From Bacillota bacterium (lineage in GTDB: Bacteria; Bacillota; Sulfobacillia; RBS10-35; JAJYVN01): a DNA stretch of 39,342 nt. Shown piece by piece: positions 23,681-32,353 of the stretch. Numbering within the stretch: the first letter of the stretch is position 1; the number at the start of each line of letters is the position of its first letter. The notes beneath the pieces were generated by a model. The model was given only the letters and a program-made list of their open reading frames with translations, searched no databases and was not told the DNA's origin. A program made the position numbers and the translations under genes. Where the stretch lies: assembly GCA_021791815.1 (NCBI GenBank), contig JAJYVV010000018.1, positions 1 through 39,342 of the forward strand, written 5' to 3'.

Positions 23681-24811
23681 ATGGAGGGCAGCGGTCCCCT
23701 TTCCTCGCTCCACGTGTTGCGGCCGGGGCGCTCCCGGCGGGCGTCGAGCTTCGACCGGACGGGCGGCAACGCCGACCGCATCGTCATCCCCGCCGGGCAG
23801 ACCGCCACCCTGGCCGAGATCCACGGGGCCGGCGTGATCCGCCACATCTGGTGCACGGTCGCCTGCGCGGACCCGATGCTCCGGCGCAACGCCGTCCTGC
23901 GCATGTACTGGGACGGGGAGGACGCGCCCAGCGTCGAGTCGCCGCTGGGCGACTTCTTCGGCCAGGGTTGGGGCGAGAAATACAACTTCGCCTCGCTGCC
24001 CGTCGCCGCGGCACCGAAGGACGGTAATGCCCTGAACTGCTACTTCCCCATGCCCTTTGGCCGGGGGGCCCGCATCACGATCGAGAACCAGTCCGAACGG
24101 CAGATCGACGCCTTCTACTACTACATCGACTACGAGGAGCACGACGCGGCGCCGGCGGACGCGGGAAGGTTCCACGCCTGGTGGAATCGCGAACTCACCG
24201 ACCCCGGGCAGGCCGACCCGGGCGCCCGGGAGAACGAGTGGAGCGTGCTCGGTCCGGAGGGCAAGAACCCCTCCGACCAGGACAACCACCTCTTCCTCGA
24301 GGCCCATGGCCGCGGGCACGTCGTCGGCATCCAGTACTACTGCGACAGCCCGGGCCCCATCTGGTACGGCGAGGGCGACGACATGTGGCGCATCGACGGG
24401 CAGCCGTGGCCGGGCTCGCTCCACGGCACGGGTACCGAGGATTTCTTCAATTCTTCGTGGAGCCCGAACGAACTCTACGCGCATCCGTACTTCGGGTACG
24501 CGCGGGTGCCCCACTCGCTCGGCTGGCTGGGGCGTGTGCACTGCTACCGCTTCTTCCTGGAGGATCCGATCCTGTTCTCCCGGTCGGTCCGCGGCAGCAT
24601 CGAACACGGCCACGCCAACTGCCTCACCCTCGACCTCTGCAGCGTCGCCTACTGGTACCAGACGGAGCCGCACCGTCCGTTCCCCGCCCTTCCCCCCAGG
24701 GACAGGCGCCAGAACATGCCCGCGATCGGCGCGGTGGAGGTCCACCGCTGGCGCGACGCCTGGCGTCAGGCGATGGGTGGGGGCAAGCTGTGGGGCAGCG
24801 AACGGAAATAG
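23681..24811 (+). CDS. DUF2961 / glycoside hydrolase family 172 protein
   Basis: A 376-residue protein of the DUF2961 family, now known as GH172. Characterised members are difructose-anhydride synthase/hydrolase and exo-alpha-D-arabinofuranosidases. The family pattern is plain: IHGAGVIRHIWCTVA, an RMYWDGEDAPSVESPLGDFF segment, ALNCYFPMPFGRGARITIEN, FYYYIDYE, and the SLHGTGTEDFFNSSWSP block carrying the acidic catalytic region, then SIEHGHANCLTLDLCSVAYW. No signal peptide is evident, so it may act inside the cell on imported sugar. ATG 23681 has no clear ribosome site. It is followed by a zinc dehydrogenase on the same strand (43-base gap). Confidence 0.92.
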   Translation: MEGSGPLSSLHVLRPGRSRRASSFDRTGGNADRIVIPAGQTATLAEIHGAGVIRHIWCTVACADPMLRRNAVLRMYWDGEDAPSVESPLGDFFGQGWGEKYNFASLPVAAAPKDGNALNCYFPMPFGRGARITIENQSERQIDAFYYYIDYEEHDAAPADAGRFHAWWNRELTDPGQADPGARENEWSVLGPEGKNPSDQDNHLFLEAHGRGHVVGIQYYCDSPGPIWYGEGDDMWRIDGQPWPGSLHGTGTEDFFNSSWSPNELYAHPYFGYARVPHSLGWLGRVHCYRFFLEDPILFSRSVRGSIEHGHANCLTLDLCSVAYWYQTEPHRPFPALPPRDRRQNMPAIGAVEVHRWRDAWRQAMGGGKLWGSERK

Positions 24812-24854
24812 GGGGCCGCGGCCGGCGGGGGCTCCGGCCCAAGGGGGGCACACC

Positions 24855-25877
24855 GTGAGGGCGATGGTCGTGCGCGCCCACCGCCCCGTCGGCACGGGCG
24901 TGCTGGTCCGGGAGGAGCGCGCGGTCCCGGCACCGGGTCCCGGCGAGGTGCTCCTGCGCGTCCTGGCGTGCGGCTGCTGCCACACGGACCTGCACGTGTG
25001 CGCCGGGGAGCTGCCGCCCCGACCGCTCCCCGTGGTCCCCGGCCACGAGATCGTCGCGGAGGTGGCCGCGGCCGGGGAGGGGGTCGGGGGCCCCGGGGCC
25101 CCGCGCCCGGGGGACCGGGTCGGACTGCCCTGGCTGAACCGCACGTGCGGGACGTGCCGCTTCTGCCGCACCGGGCGGGAGAACCTCTGTCCGGCCGCCC
25201 GCTTCACGGGCTATGACGCCGATGGTGGGTACGCGGGCTTCGTGGTGGCGCCCGCGGCGTTCGTCGTGCCGCTGTCGGACACCTACGCGGACGTCGAGGC
25301 GGCGCCGCTGCTCTGCGCCGGCGTCATCGGCTGGCGCGCCATCCGCCGCGCGGGGGTCCAGCCCGGGGAGCGGGTGGGGCTGTTCGGCTTCGGGGCCTCC
25401 GCCCACCTGGCCCTGCAGGTGCTCGGCGCCTGGGGCTGCCAGGTGGCGGTGTGGTCCCGGGGGCCGCACCACCTGCGCCTGGCGGAGGGGCTCGGCGCGG
25501 CGTGGACCGGTGGCTACCGCGCGGACGGGCCCTGGCCGCTGGAACGCGCCATCGTGTTCACGCCGGCGGGCGAAACGCTCCTGGAGGCGCTGCGCCGGCT
25601 GGAGGCCGGCGGCGTCGTCGCCATCGCCTCGGTACACCTCTCCCCCGTTCCCGGGTTCGACCACGACCGCCTCCTGCTCGGCGAGCGGGAGATCCGCAGC
25701 GTCACGGCGAGCACCCGCCAGGACGCTGCCGACTTTCTCCGCTTCGCGGCCGCGGTGCGGTTGCGCGTGGAGACGGAGACGGCACCGCTCGACGCCGCGG
25801 AGGCGACGCTCGAGCGGCTGCTTCTGGGCCACGTGCACGGCGCCGCCGTCCTGGTGCCCGGGCCGGGCGACCGCTGA
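24855..25877 (+). CDS. Zinc-dependent alcohol dehydrogenase
   Basis: A 340-residue medium-chain dehydrogenase. Catalytic zinc ligands are Cys42 (CGCCHTDLH) and His64-Glu65 (VPGHEI). The structural zinc site has four cysteines at 98, 101, 104 and 112 (CGTCRFCRTGRENLC). The nucleotide-binding turn is GLFGFGASAHLALQVLGAWG. This form of the motif, with GFGASAHL, is typical of the AdhA-type alcohol/aldehyde dehydrogenase subgroup. Start GTG 24855 follows GGGGGG; ATG 24864 is possible. It lies downstream of the GH172 gene, so it may oxidise or reduce a product of that pathway. The substrate is unknown. Confidence 0.92.
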   Translation: MRAMVVRAHRPVGTGVLVREERAVPAPGPGEVLLRVLACGCCHTDLHVCAGELPPRPLPVVPGHEIVAEVAAAGEGVGGPGAPRPGDRVGLPWLNRTCGTCRFCRTGRENLCPAARFTGYDADGGYAGFVVAPAAFVVPLSDTYADVEAAPLLCAGVIGWRAIRRAGVQPGERVGLFGFGASAHLALQVLGAWGCQVAVWSRGPHHLRLAEGLGAAWTGGYRADGPWPLERAIVFTPAGETLLEALRRLEAGGVVAIASVHLSPVPGFDHDRLLLGEREIRSVTASTRQDAADFLRFAAAVRLRVETETAPLDAAEATLERLLLGHVHGAAVLVPGPGDR

Positions 25878-25909
25878 GCCGCTCGGCCCGCGCCGCTGCG
25901 GAGGCCGGG

Positions 25910-27268
25910 CTACCCGGTGTTGGCGGGCGCACCCCCGGCGGCGGACCGCAGCGGCTCCCACTCCCCGGCCCACCGGCGTTCGATGCGCGCGCGCCAGGCC
26001 TCCGCGGCCTCGCGCATCTCGGCAGCCAGAGCCGGTTCCGCGCCGGCGAGGTTGCGGCGCTCACCCGGGTCCTCGGTCACCAGGGCCAGGTGCACGGCGT
26101 CCTCCGGAGGGGCACCCTCGACCAACTGACCGTTCAGGACGAGTTTCCACGGACCGCGGCGCATCGCGGTCTGCCGGCCCATCTCCCAGAAGAGGTCGCG
26201 CCGGGGCGCGGGCGCGGCTCCGGTGACCCAGGGCAGGATGTCCGCGCCGTCGCCCTCGAACGCGCCGGGTTCACCGCCGGCCGCCCGCAGGAGGGTGGGA
26301 AAGACGTCGATGGCCGCCCCCGCGTCGTGCAGCACCTGCCCGGAGGGGATCCGGGCCGGCCACGACAGGAGGCCGGGCACGCGGATCCCGCCCTCGAAGA
26401 GGCTGAACTTGTGCCCGCGCAGCGCGCCCGCGCTGCCGCCGTAGTAGGGATCGCGGCGGCCGTCCAGCCAGTTGCGCGACTCCCGCGAGGGGCCGTTGTC
26501 GCTTTGGAAGAAGATGCAGGTGTCGGCCAGGACGCCCTGGCGCTCGAGTTCGGCCGCCACGCGGCCGACGGCGTCGTCGACCGCGCTGAGCATGGCCGCC
26601 ATGATCCGCCGGTCCGGCGCGAGGTGCCGGAAGCGGTCGACGTATTCCGCCGGCGCATGCATCGGGTAGTGCGGGGCGTTGAACGGCAGATACAAAAGGA
26701 ACGGCTCCGCCCGGGGCGCGCGCCGGCGCACGAAGTCGACGGCCCGCTCGGCGATGAGCTCCGTGACGTACCGGCCGTTGCGGAAGACCTCTCGGCCGTC
26801 CTCCCACAGGTCGTGCAGCGGGTCGATGCCGTGCTGCCAGTAATGGATGTGCGAATAGTAGTCCACGCACCCGGACAGGAAGCCGAACCACTCGTCGAAG
26901 CCGTGATCCTCGGGGCGGCAACCCTCGGTCAGGCCGAGGTGCCACTTGCCGAACATGGCCGTCCGGTATCCCACCGCCCGCAGCGCCGTGGCCAGCGTCG
27001 GTACCCGGCGCGGCAGGCCGGACGCGGTCCGGTGGCCCGCCAGGATGGAGCGCACGCCGGCATTGCCGGGATAGCGGCCCGTGAGCAGGGCGGCCCGGGA
27101 CGGCGAGCACACGGGTGAGGCCGAGTACCAGCTGGTGAAGCGGGCCCCGGAGGCGGCCACCCGGTCGAGATGCGGGGTGCGGAAGTCCGTGGCACCCATG
27201 CACGAGAGGTCGCCGTAGCCCTGATCGTCGGTCAGGATCACGACGAAGTTGGGCCGCCTGCCGCCCAT
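25910..27268 (-). CDS. Sulfatase (type I, formylglycine-dependent)
   Basis: A 452-residue arylsulfatase-fold enzyme. The calcium-binding pair Asp14-Asp15 (ILTDDQGYGD) and the formylglycine motif C54-S-P-S-R58 followed by AALLTGRYP are intact, so maturation would need an anaerobic or aerobic formylglycine-generating enzyme elsewhere in the genome. FGKWHLGL, the DNGPS metal-binding segment and GGIRVPGLLSWPARIPSGQV are also typical. No signal peptide is seen from ATG 27268, so a cytoplasmic location is likely. Start has GGAGG upstream. Only 7 bases separate it from the HIT gene, implying an operon. The likely substrate is a sulfated sugar or sulfate ester, inferred from the neighbouring carbohydrate genes. 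Confidence 0.92.
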   Translation of the reverse strand: MGGRRPNFVVILTDDQGYGDLSCMGATDFRTPHLDRVAASGARFTSWYSASPVCSPSRAALLTGRYPGNAGVRSILAGHRTASGLPRRVPTLATALRAVGYRTAMFGKWHLGLTEGCRPEDHGFDEWFGFLSGCVDYYSHIHYWQHGIDPLHDLWEDGREVFRNGRYVTELIAERAVDFVRRRAPRAEPFLLYLPFNAPHYPMHAPAEYVDRFRHLAPDRRIMAAMLSAVDDAVGRVAAELERQGVLADTCIFFQSDNGPSRESRNWLDGRRDPYYGGSAGALRGHKFSLFEGGIRVPGLLSWPARIPSGQVLHDAGAAIDVFPTLLRAAGGEPGAFEGDGADILPWVTGAAPAPRRDLFWEMGRQTAMRRGPWKLVLNGQLVEGAPPEDAVHLALVTEDPGERRNLAGAEPALAAEMREAAEAWRARIERRWAGEWEPLRSAAGGAPANTG

Positions 27269-27275
27269 GCCGCGA

Positions 27276-27875
27276 TCAGCCTCCGTTCGGGCGGTCCGCA
27301 GGTCCGCCGGCCCGCCGGCGCGCGTACGGGGAGGCCGGCCGCAGCCGTCCGGCGTCCGGTGAGAGTGCCGCCCGGATGCGCTCGGCGACCTTCTCCAGGT
27401 CCTGCAGCGACGCGATCGCATCCCCGAAGGGATAGATCCGGGCGAGCTCGCCGCCGTGGCGGCGCGGCAGGAGGTGCAGGTGGAAGTGCCCGTCCTCCGC
27501 GGTCTCGACCGCGGAGGCGGTCTCCGCCTCCACGTGGCCGGCGGCGCGGGCGTTGCGGTTCTCGCCGGCGGCCACCCACCCGCTGGCCCGGAACTGCCGG
27601 GGCCCGCCCGGATAGAGGATCGCGCCCATCTGCACCGCCTCGAGGTCGAAGGCGCCCTGGATGGCGCGGGCGAGGCGCATGGTCACGGCGAGGACGGCCG
27701 CGCCCGTCGGGCAGGCGAAGACCTCCTCGGCGGTCAGGTGGCGCCGCGGCAGGACGAGCACATGCCCCGGCGCCGACTGGCGCCAGTCGAGGAGGGCGAC
27801 GACCTCACGGTCCGCATGGATCATGGCCTGCGGCAGGTCCCCGGAGGCCGATTCGCAAAAGAGGCACGGCAGCAC
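27276..27875 (-). CDS. HIT family nucleotide hydrolase/transferase
   Basis: A 199-residue histidine-triad protein. The HIT motif HFHLHLLPR gives the triad H130, H132, H134, and the preceding GHVLVLPRRHLTAEEVF is the family's typical middle section. An N-terminal CLFC (C4-C7) pair may bind zinc, as in many HIT proteins. Between the middle section and the triad there is a longer insertion (about 85-125) than in plain HINT proteins. Start GTG 27875 has a GGAGCG site. It is the first gene of a two-gene unit with the sulfatase. The substrate could be a dinucleoside polyphosphate or a sulfonucleotide. The pairing with a sulfatase hints at the latter, but that is inference. Confidence 0.88.
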   Translation of the reverse strand: MLPCLFCESASGDLPQAMIHADREVVALLDWRQSAPGHVLVLPRRHLTAEEVFACPTGAAVLAVTMRLARAIQGAFDLEAVQMGAILYPGGPRQFRASGWVAAGENRNARAAGHVEAETASAVETAEDGHFHLHLLPRRHGGELARIYPFGDAIASLQDLEKVAERIRAALSPDAGRLRPASPYARRRAGGPADRPNGG

Positions 27876-28111
27876 CGCTCCACGCTCCTCGGTCGCCCGC
27901 CGGCCGGCTCCAGGGCGCTCGGTTCGGGAAGGGGCCCGCCGCGCCGGGCGGCGGGCCGCCCATGGTTTCGCGCCCGAGCGGCCGTTGCCTCCCGCGCCGC
28001 CGCTTGGCGGGCCGCGCCCGGCGCGCTCGCAACCCGAACGTGCCGGCGACGCGCCGAACGCCGGTCCGCGGCTCGACCCGATCCGGCGGCCGGGGAGGCG
28101 AGCGGCGGGCC

Positions 28112-29431
28112 GTGCCGGGATGGTGGTGGCTCGTCGGCCTGTCCCTGCTCGCCGCCTTCGCACCCTACGCGGCGGAAGCCATGTACGCGGCGCGCGTCGC
28201 CGGCGCCATCGCCCGCGGGTGCGGCGTGGCCGCGGGCGGATCCGCGTGGCCGGGCACCGGGACAGCGCGTCGGGCTCCCGCGGCCGGGGAGGCGAGCCCC
28301 ACGGTCTCCGTGGTCGTGGCCGCGCGGGACGAGGCGGCCAGCATCGGCGCCACCGTTTCGGCCCTCCAGGCCCAGGACCACCCCGCCCTGGAGATCGTGC
28401 TCGTCGACGACCGCTCGACGGACGGCACGGGCGACCTGATGGACGCTCTGGCGGCGTCCGGGAGGCAGGGGGCGCGGCCCGCGCCCGGGCCGCCTCCGAT
28501 CCGCGTGGTGCGCGTCCGCGACCTGCCGCCCGGGTGGCTGGGCAAGAACCACGCCCTCTGGCGCGGAGCGCGCCTCGCCCGCGGGCGTTGGCTCCTGTTC
28601 ACGGACGCCGACGTCCGGCTGCATCCCGCCGCCGTGGGAGCGGCCGTGCGGTTCGCCGAGGAGCGCCGCCTCGACCACCTGGCGCTCGGGCCGGCGCTGA
28701 CGGCCCGCGGGTTCGGGCTCCAGGCCTGGGTCTCCGTCGGGCTCCTCGCGATCCTGACCTTTCTGTCCCCGCGCAGCATGAACCGGCCGTCCTCGCGCAG
28801 GGGCTACGGGGTGGGCGCCTTCAACCTGGTCCGCCGGAGCGCCTACGAGGCGATCGGCACGCACCGGGCCATCGCCCTGCGGCCCGACGACGACGTGCGC
28901 TTGGGCCTGCGGCTGCGCCGAGCGGGCTTCCGGCAGTGGGCCGCGGCGGAGCCCGCCCTGGCGCGGGTGGAGTGGTACGGGTCGCTGGGCGAGGCCATCC
29001 GGGGACTGGAGAAGAACGCGTTCGCGGTCCTGAACTACCGGCCCGCGGTGCTCGCCCTGGCGGTCGCCGGCACCGCCGCCCTGTTCGTCGGGCCCTGCGT
29101 CGGCGCGGCGCTGGTCCCCGGGCCGGCCGCCTGGGTCTTCCGCGCCGACGTCGCCGTGCAGTGGGCCACCGTGGCCACCGTGTCGGCGCTGTTCGTGGTG
29201 CCGGGCCGGCCGGCGCGGGCGGCCGCCGTGGCACTGGCCTATCCGTGGGCGGCGCTGGTCTTCGCCTACGCGATGGCCCGGTCGGGGTGGCTCGCCCTGG
29301 CGCGCGGCTCCGTCGAATGGCGCGGCACCCGCTACGACCTCGGCGCGCTCCGGTCGCAGACGGGCCAGGGCGCGGGCGGTGGGAGCGGTCCGAACGGTCG
29401 CCGTCGCCCGTTCCGCCAGCGCAGACCATGA
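28112..29431 (+). CDS. Family 2 glycosyltransferase, membrane-associated
   Basis: A 439-residue GT-A fold glycosyltransferase. It starts with a membrane helix (GWWWLVGLSLLAAFAPYAAE). The catalytic domain opens VSVVVAARDEAASIGATVSA, with the VDDRSTDGT loop, the DxD-like FTDADVRLH metal site, and the acceptor-side RPDDDVRLGLRLRRAGF. Two or three C-terminal membrane helices follow (about 325-400). This architecture resembles carotenoid/hopanoid or polysaccharide GT2 enzymes with an N-terminal anchor. GTG 28112 is the likely start because coding composition begins there; the open frame runs further upstream. It is divergent from the HIT-sulfatase pair and has no linked partner. Confidence 0.88.
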   Translation: MPGWWWLVGLSLLAAFAPYAAEAMYAARVAGAIARGCGVAAGGSAWPGTGTARRAPAAGEASPTVSVVVAARDEAASIGATVSALQAQDHPALEIVLVDDRSTDGTGDLMDALAASGRQGARPAPGPPPIRVVRVRDLPPGWLGKNHALWRGARLARGRWLLFTDADVRLHPAAVGAAVRFAEERRLDHLALGPALTARGFGLQAWVSVGLLAILTFLSPRSMNRPSSRRGYGVGAFNLVRRSAYEAIGTHRAIALRPDDDVRLGLRLRRAGFRQWAAAEPALARVEWYGSLGEAIRGLEKNAFAVLNYRPAVLALAVAGTAALFVGPCVGAALVPGPAAWVFRADVAVQWATVATVSALFVVPGRPARAAAVALAYPWAALVFAYAMARSGWLALARGSVEWRGTRYDLGALRSQTGQGAGGGSGPNGRRRPFRQRRP

Positions 29432-29822
29432 GCCGCGGGGCGGCCGGGCACCCGCGCGGCCATCCGCATCCGCTCCGGCGCGACCGGCAGGTCCAGCGAG
29501 GGCGCCGCCCCCTGCCCGACGGTGCGGCTGCTGGGGCGGTCGCCCCGGGGCCCGCGGGGCCGTGCAGCCCCCGCCCAGCCGACGTGCGCGGCCATCCGCG
29601 GCGCGGGCCCCGCGGATGGCGGCGTCCTCCCCACCCCTGCCCTCCGGGGCCCTCTCCCCGGGTAGAGGGCGGCCGGCCGGACCCGACGCCCCCCGACGGA
29701 CGGCCCCGTGCCGCGCCGCCCCACGGCAGGACCTCGCCCGAAGCGCACGAAGGGCGGAGCGCAAGGCGTCCCGGGTGCCGGAGCCGGGGAAGGGGACCGC
29801 CCGCGAAGGGACGTGGTTTCGA
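29432..29822. other. Gene-free stretch with a strong inverted repeat
   Basis: About 390 bases between the glycosyltransferase and the next oxidoreductase contain no convincing gene. A minus-strand open frame here has random composition. At 29591-29620 GCCATCCGCGG and CCGCGGATGGC form a perfect 11-base-pair stem with an 8-base loop. Part of the arm (GCGCGGCCATCCGC) is repeated at 29454-29467. Confidence 0.5.
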
Positions 29823-30791
29823 ATGCGCCTGGGCTTCATCGGCGTCGGCCGGCGCGCCACGCCGCACATCCGCAACGCGCACGGCATGCCGGACGTGGAG
29901 CTCGTCGGCTTCTGCGACCTGCTCCAGGAGGCGGCGGACGCCCGCGCCGCCGAATTCGGAGGCCGTGCCTTCACCGACGCGCGCCGCTTCCTCGACGAGG
30001 CGCGGCCCGACGCGGTGCTCGTCACCGTGCCGCCCTTCGGGCACGGGGAACCGGAGGAGGCGTGCCTGGAGGCCGGGATGCCGTTCCTGGTCGAGAAGCC
30101 CGTGCACCTGGACATCGACCGGGCGCGGGACATCGCCCGCCGCGTCGAGGCCGCCGGCCTGGTGACGTCGGTCGGCTATCAGGAGCGCTACCTGGACATC
30201 GTGGAGCGGCTCGAGCAGGAGGTGGCCGCGCGCCGGCCCGGCCTCGCCTTCGGGTACTGGATGGGCGGCAGCCCCCGCGGATGGTGGATCCTCAAGGAGA
30301 AGTCCGGCGGCCAGGCGGTCGAGCAGACCACCCACGTGTTCGACCTGGCGCGGCACCTCTTCGGGCCGGCGCGGACGGTCTTCGCCAGCGGGATCTCGGG
30401 CATCCTGCCCAGGGACGACGGCCGCAACATCGAGGATGCCTCCGCCGCCACGGTCACGTTCGCGAGCGGCGTCGTGGCGGTGATCGCCTCTGCCTGCTAC
30501 CTGGGCGTCGGCCAGAACGTGCCGGCGGGCCTCGACGTCTTCTGCCGCGACGCGAATCTGCGCTATCAGCGCCGGGCGTCGCTCACCCTGACCACGGCGG
30601 CAGGGAGCGTCACCTGGCGGACGCGCGGCGACAGCGAGAAGGCGATGTTGGAGGGATTCCTCGCCGCGGTGCGCGGCAAGGATCCCAGCGCCGTGCGCTG
30701 TCCCTACGCGCAGGGTGTGGAGGCGCTGGAGCTCTCCCTGGCCACGAACCGGGCGTTGGCAGCGGGTGGGGTGGTCGAGCTGCCCCTGTAG
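29823..30791 (+). CDS. Gfo/Idh/MocA family oxidoreductase (second copy)
   Basis: A 322-residue member of the same superfamily as the proteins at 22209 and 38252, but of a different subgroup. Rossmann turn GFIGVGRRATPH, EKP at 91-93 (FLVEKPVHLD), and the segment KEKSGGQAVEQTTHVFDLAR, whose Gln, Glu and His replace the usual GG-D-H motif. It is shorter than typical (about 340-400). ATG 29823 has GAAGGGA upstream. It reads toward aminopeptidase C. The substrate is unknown and there is no adjacent transporter. Confidence 0.9.
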   Translation: MRLGFIGVGRRATPHIRNAHGMPDVELVGFCDLLQEAADARAAEFGGRAFTDARRFLDEARPDAVLVTVPPFGHGEPEEACLEAGMPFLVEKPVHLDIDRARDIARRVEAAGLVTSVGYQERYLDIVERLEQEVAARRPGLAFGYWMGGSPRGWWILKEKSGGQAVEQTTHVFDLARHLFGPARTVFASGISGILPRDDGRNIEDASAATVTFASGVVAVIASACYLGVGQNVPAGLDVFCRDANLRYQRRASLTLTTAAGSVTWRTRGDSEKAMLEGFLAAVRGKDPSAVRCPYAQGVEALELSLATNRALAAGGVVELPL

Positions 30792-30837
30792 GGGGGCGGC
30801 GGGCCGACCCCGCGGGCGGGGCGGGCCCGCCGCCGTC

Positions 30838-32271
30838 TCAGAGGCTCGCGAGCGCGCCCATGGGGTCCCAGGGCTGCAGGGCCACCGGGGGCTGCGCCAG
30901 GGCCGCCCGCAGGGCGGGCGGCAGGTGCTCGGTGCGGACCACGACCTGGTAGGTGAACTCCCGAAACCAGCTGGCGCTCATGACGAAAAAGCCATCGCGC
31001 CCCGGTTCCTTGCCCCAGGAGTTCTCCACCTTCCAGCGGTTCGGCCGGCCATCGGCGACGTTGACCCCGGTGAAGACCATCGCGTGCGTCATGCGGCTCT
31101 CGCCGTAGTCGAGGCGGGCCGCCTTGTCCAGCCGGACCGGCACACCGAGCACTCCCGCGTAGTCGTAGAGGTCGGCGTCCATCACGCCGGACTCGCGATC
31201 CGACATCTTGCCGACGTCGCAGCCGAACCACACCGGCTCGCCCGCCGTCAGCTGGCGGAGGGCCGCCTGCTCGAGGGCGTCGATCTCCGCGTTCAGGTAC
31301 AGCACGTCGCGGCCGCCCCGCACGTTGCCCAGGTAGCGCACCGTGTAGGTGCGCCCGAACGGCTTGTCGGCCGTGGGGGCATGGATCAGGCTCACGTAGG
31401 CGCCGAGGTCCAGCCCGACATACTTGGCGTAGAAGTCCCGGGGGCTGAGGCCGGAGTCGCGGTGGAAGCCCCTGTCCTTGTCCCGGTACTCGAAGTCGAA
31501 GCGCGCCGGCGGCTCCCCGAGGAACTGGGCGAGGAGGCGGTAGATCTCGCCCAGCATGGCCTCCTTGGGTCCGCGCAGCCCCTCGGGCCCCGTACCCTCG
31601 GCGTCGTGCTGCCCCCGCAGGCGCGCGGCGTCCCCCCGCAGCTTGGCCACGAGGATGCGGTTCATACCGGCGGAGGAGCTGCTGTGGAACGTCTCCGGCA
31701 TGACAGCCTTGGGCACGACGCCGTACTTCTCGATGAGATTCACGAACATGTCCCACTGGCCGCCGTCGTTGAGGGGGGCGTCGAGCAGCCAGGTGACCAG
31801 CCGCCCGTCCCGCGGCTCGTCCAGGGTCTCGAGGATACTTTCGAGGAAGTAGTTGGCCCGCTCGAACTTATCCCAGAACATCTGGTAGTTTTGGGAGAAC
31901 TCGAAGTCCTTGATGCCCCAGCGCTCCTTGAGGGGCACGCGCAGGGCGTTCAGGCCGGCGAACATCCAGCACCGCCCGCTGCTGCGCTGGTTGGTCACGG
32001 GCCCCGTCTCGATCTCGGTCGAGAAGGTGTAGGGCTGCGCGATCAGGCGCGACTGGTCGAGCGCCGCCGCCTGAATCCCGCTCTTGCGGATGGCGTGCGC
32101 CGCCGCGCGCCCGTGGGGATCGGCGCCGAAGTCCGCCGCGAAGCGGGCCACCATGCCGGGCGTGACCGCCCCGTCTGAAGAAGGGGGGGCCGCCGCCGCC
32201 TCGGTCGCCGGTTCCGAAGCGCCGGCCGCCGTCACCGCGTCCGCTGTCGCTGGATCTGCCGTGATACCCAC
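30838..32271 (-). CDS. pepC: Aminopeptidase C / bleomycin hydrolase (peptidase family C1B)
   Basis: A 477-residue cytoplasmic papain-like aminopeptidase. The catalytic cysteine lies in TNQRSSGRCWMFAGLNALR, the histidine in MTHAMVFTGV and the asparagine in KVENSWGKE. The oxyanion Gln is in the same N-terminal motif. These enzymes form hexamers with the active sites inside and trim peptides from the N-terminus; they also inactivate bleomycin. The first 35 residues are Ala-rich and probably unstructured, so the true start may lie downstream of GTG 32271. The C-terminus (WDPMGALASL) extends a little past the usual end, which in this family blocks the active-site cleft. Confidence 0.93.
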   Translation of the reverse strand: MGITADPATADAVTAAGASEPATEAAAAPPSSDGAVTPGMVARFAADFGADPHGRAAAHAIRKSGIQAAALDQSRLIAQPYTFSTEIETGPVTNQRSSGRCWMFAGLNALRVPLKERWGIKDFEFSQNYQMFWDKFERANYFLESILETLDEPRDGRLVTWLLDAPLNDGGQWDMFVNLIEKYGVVPKAVMPETFHSSSSAGMNRILVAKLRGDAARLRGQHDAEGTGPEGLRGPKEAMLGEIYRLLAQFLGEPPARFDFEYRDKDRGFHRDSGLSPRDFYAKYVGLDLGAYVSLIHAPTADKPFGRTYTVRYLGNVRGGRDVLYLNAEIDALEQAALRQLTAGEPVWFGCDVGKMSDRESGVMDADLYDYAGVLGVPVRLDKAARLDYGESRMTHAMVFTGVNVADGRPNRWKVENSWGKEPGRDGFFVMSASWFREFTYQVVVRTEHLPPALRAALAQPPVALQPWDPMGALASL

Positions 32272-32353
32272 CGCCCTTGCCGGTGCGCTCGCCGTCCCGG
32301 GTTCTTTTTCGGCGCCGCCCGGTGGACCCCTCCAGGACTCGGCAAAGCGACGT

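Noticed and set aside
29332-29748. Minus-strand 138-codon frame in the gene-free gap
   Set aside because: It has a low-complexity Arg/Gly/Pro composition, no ribosome site, and runs into the glycosyltransferase gene.
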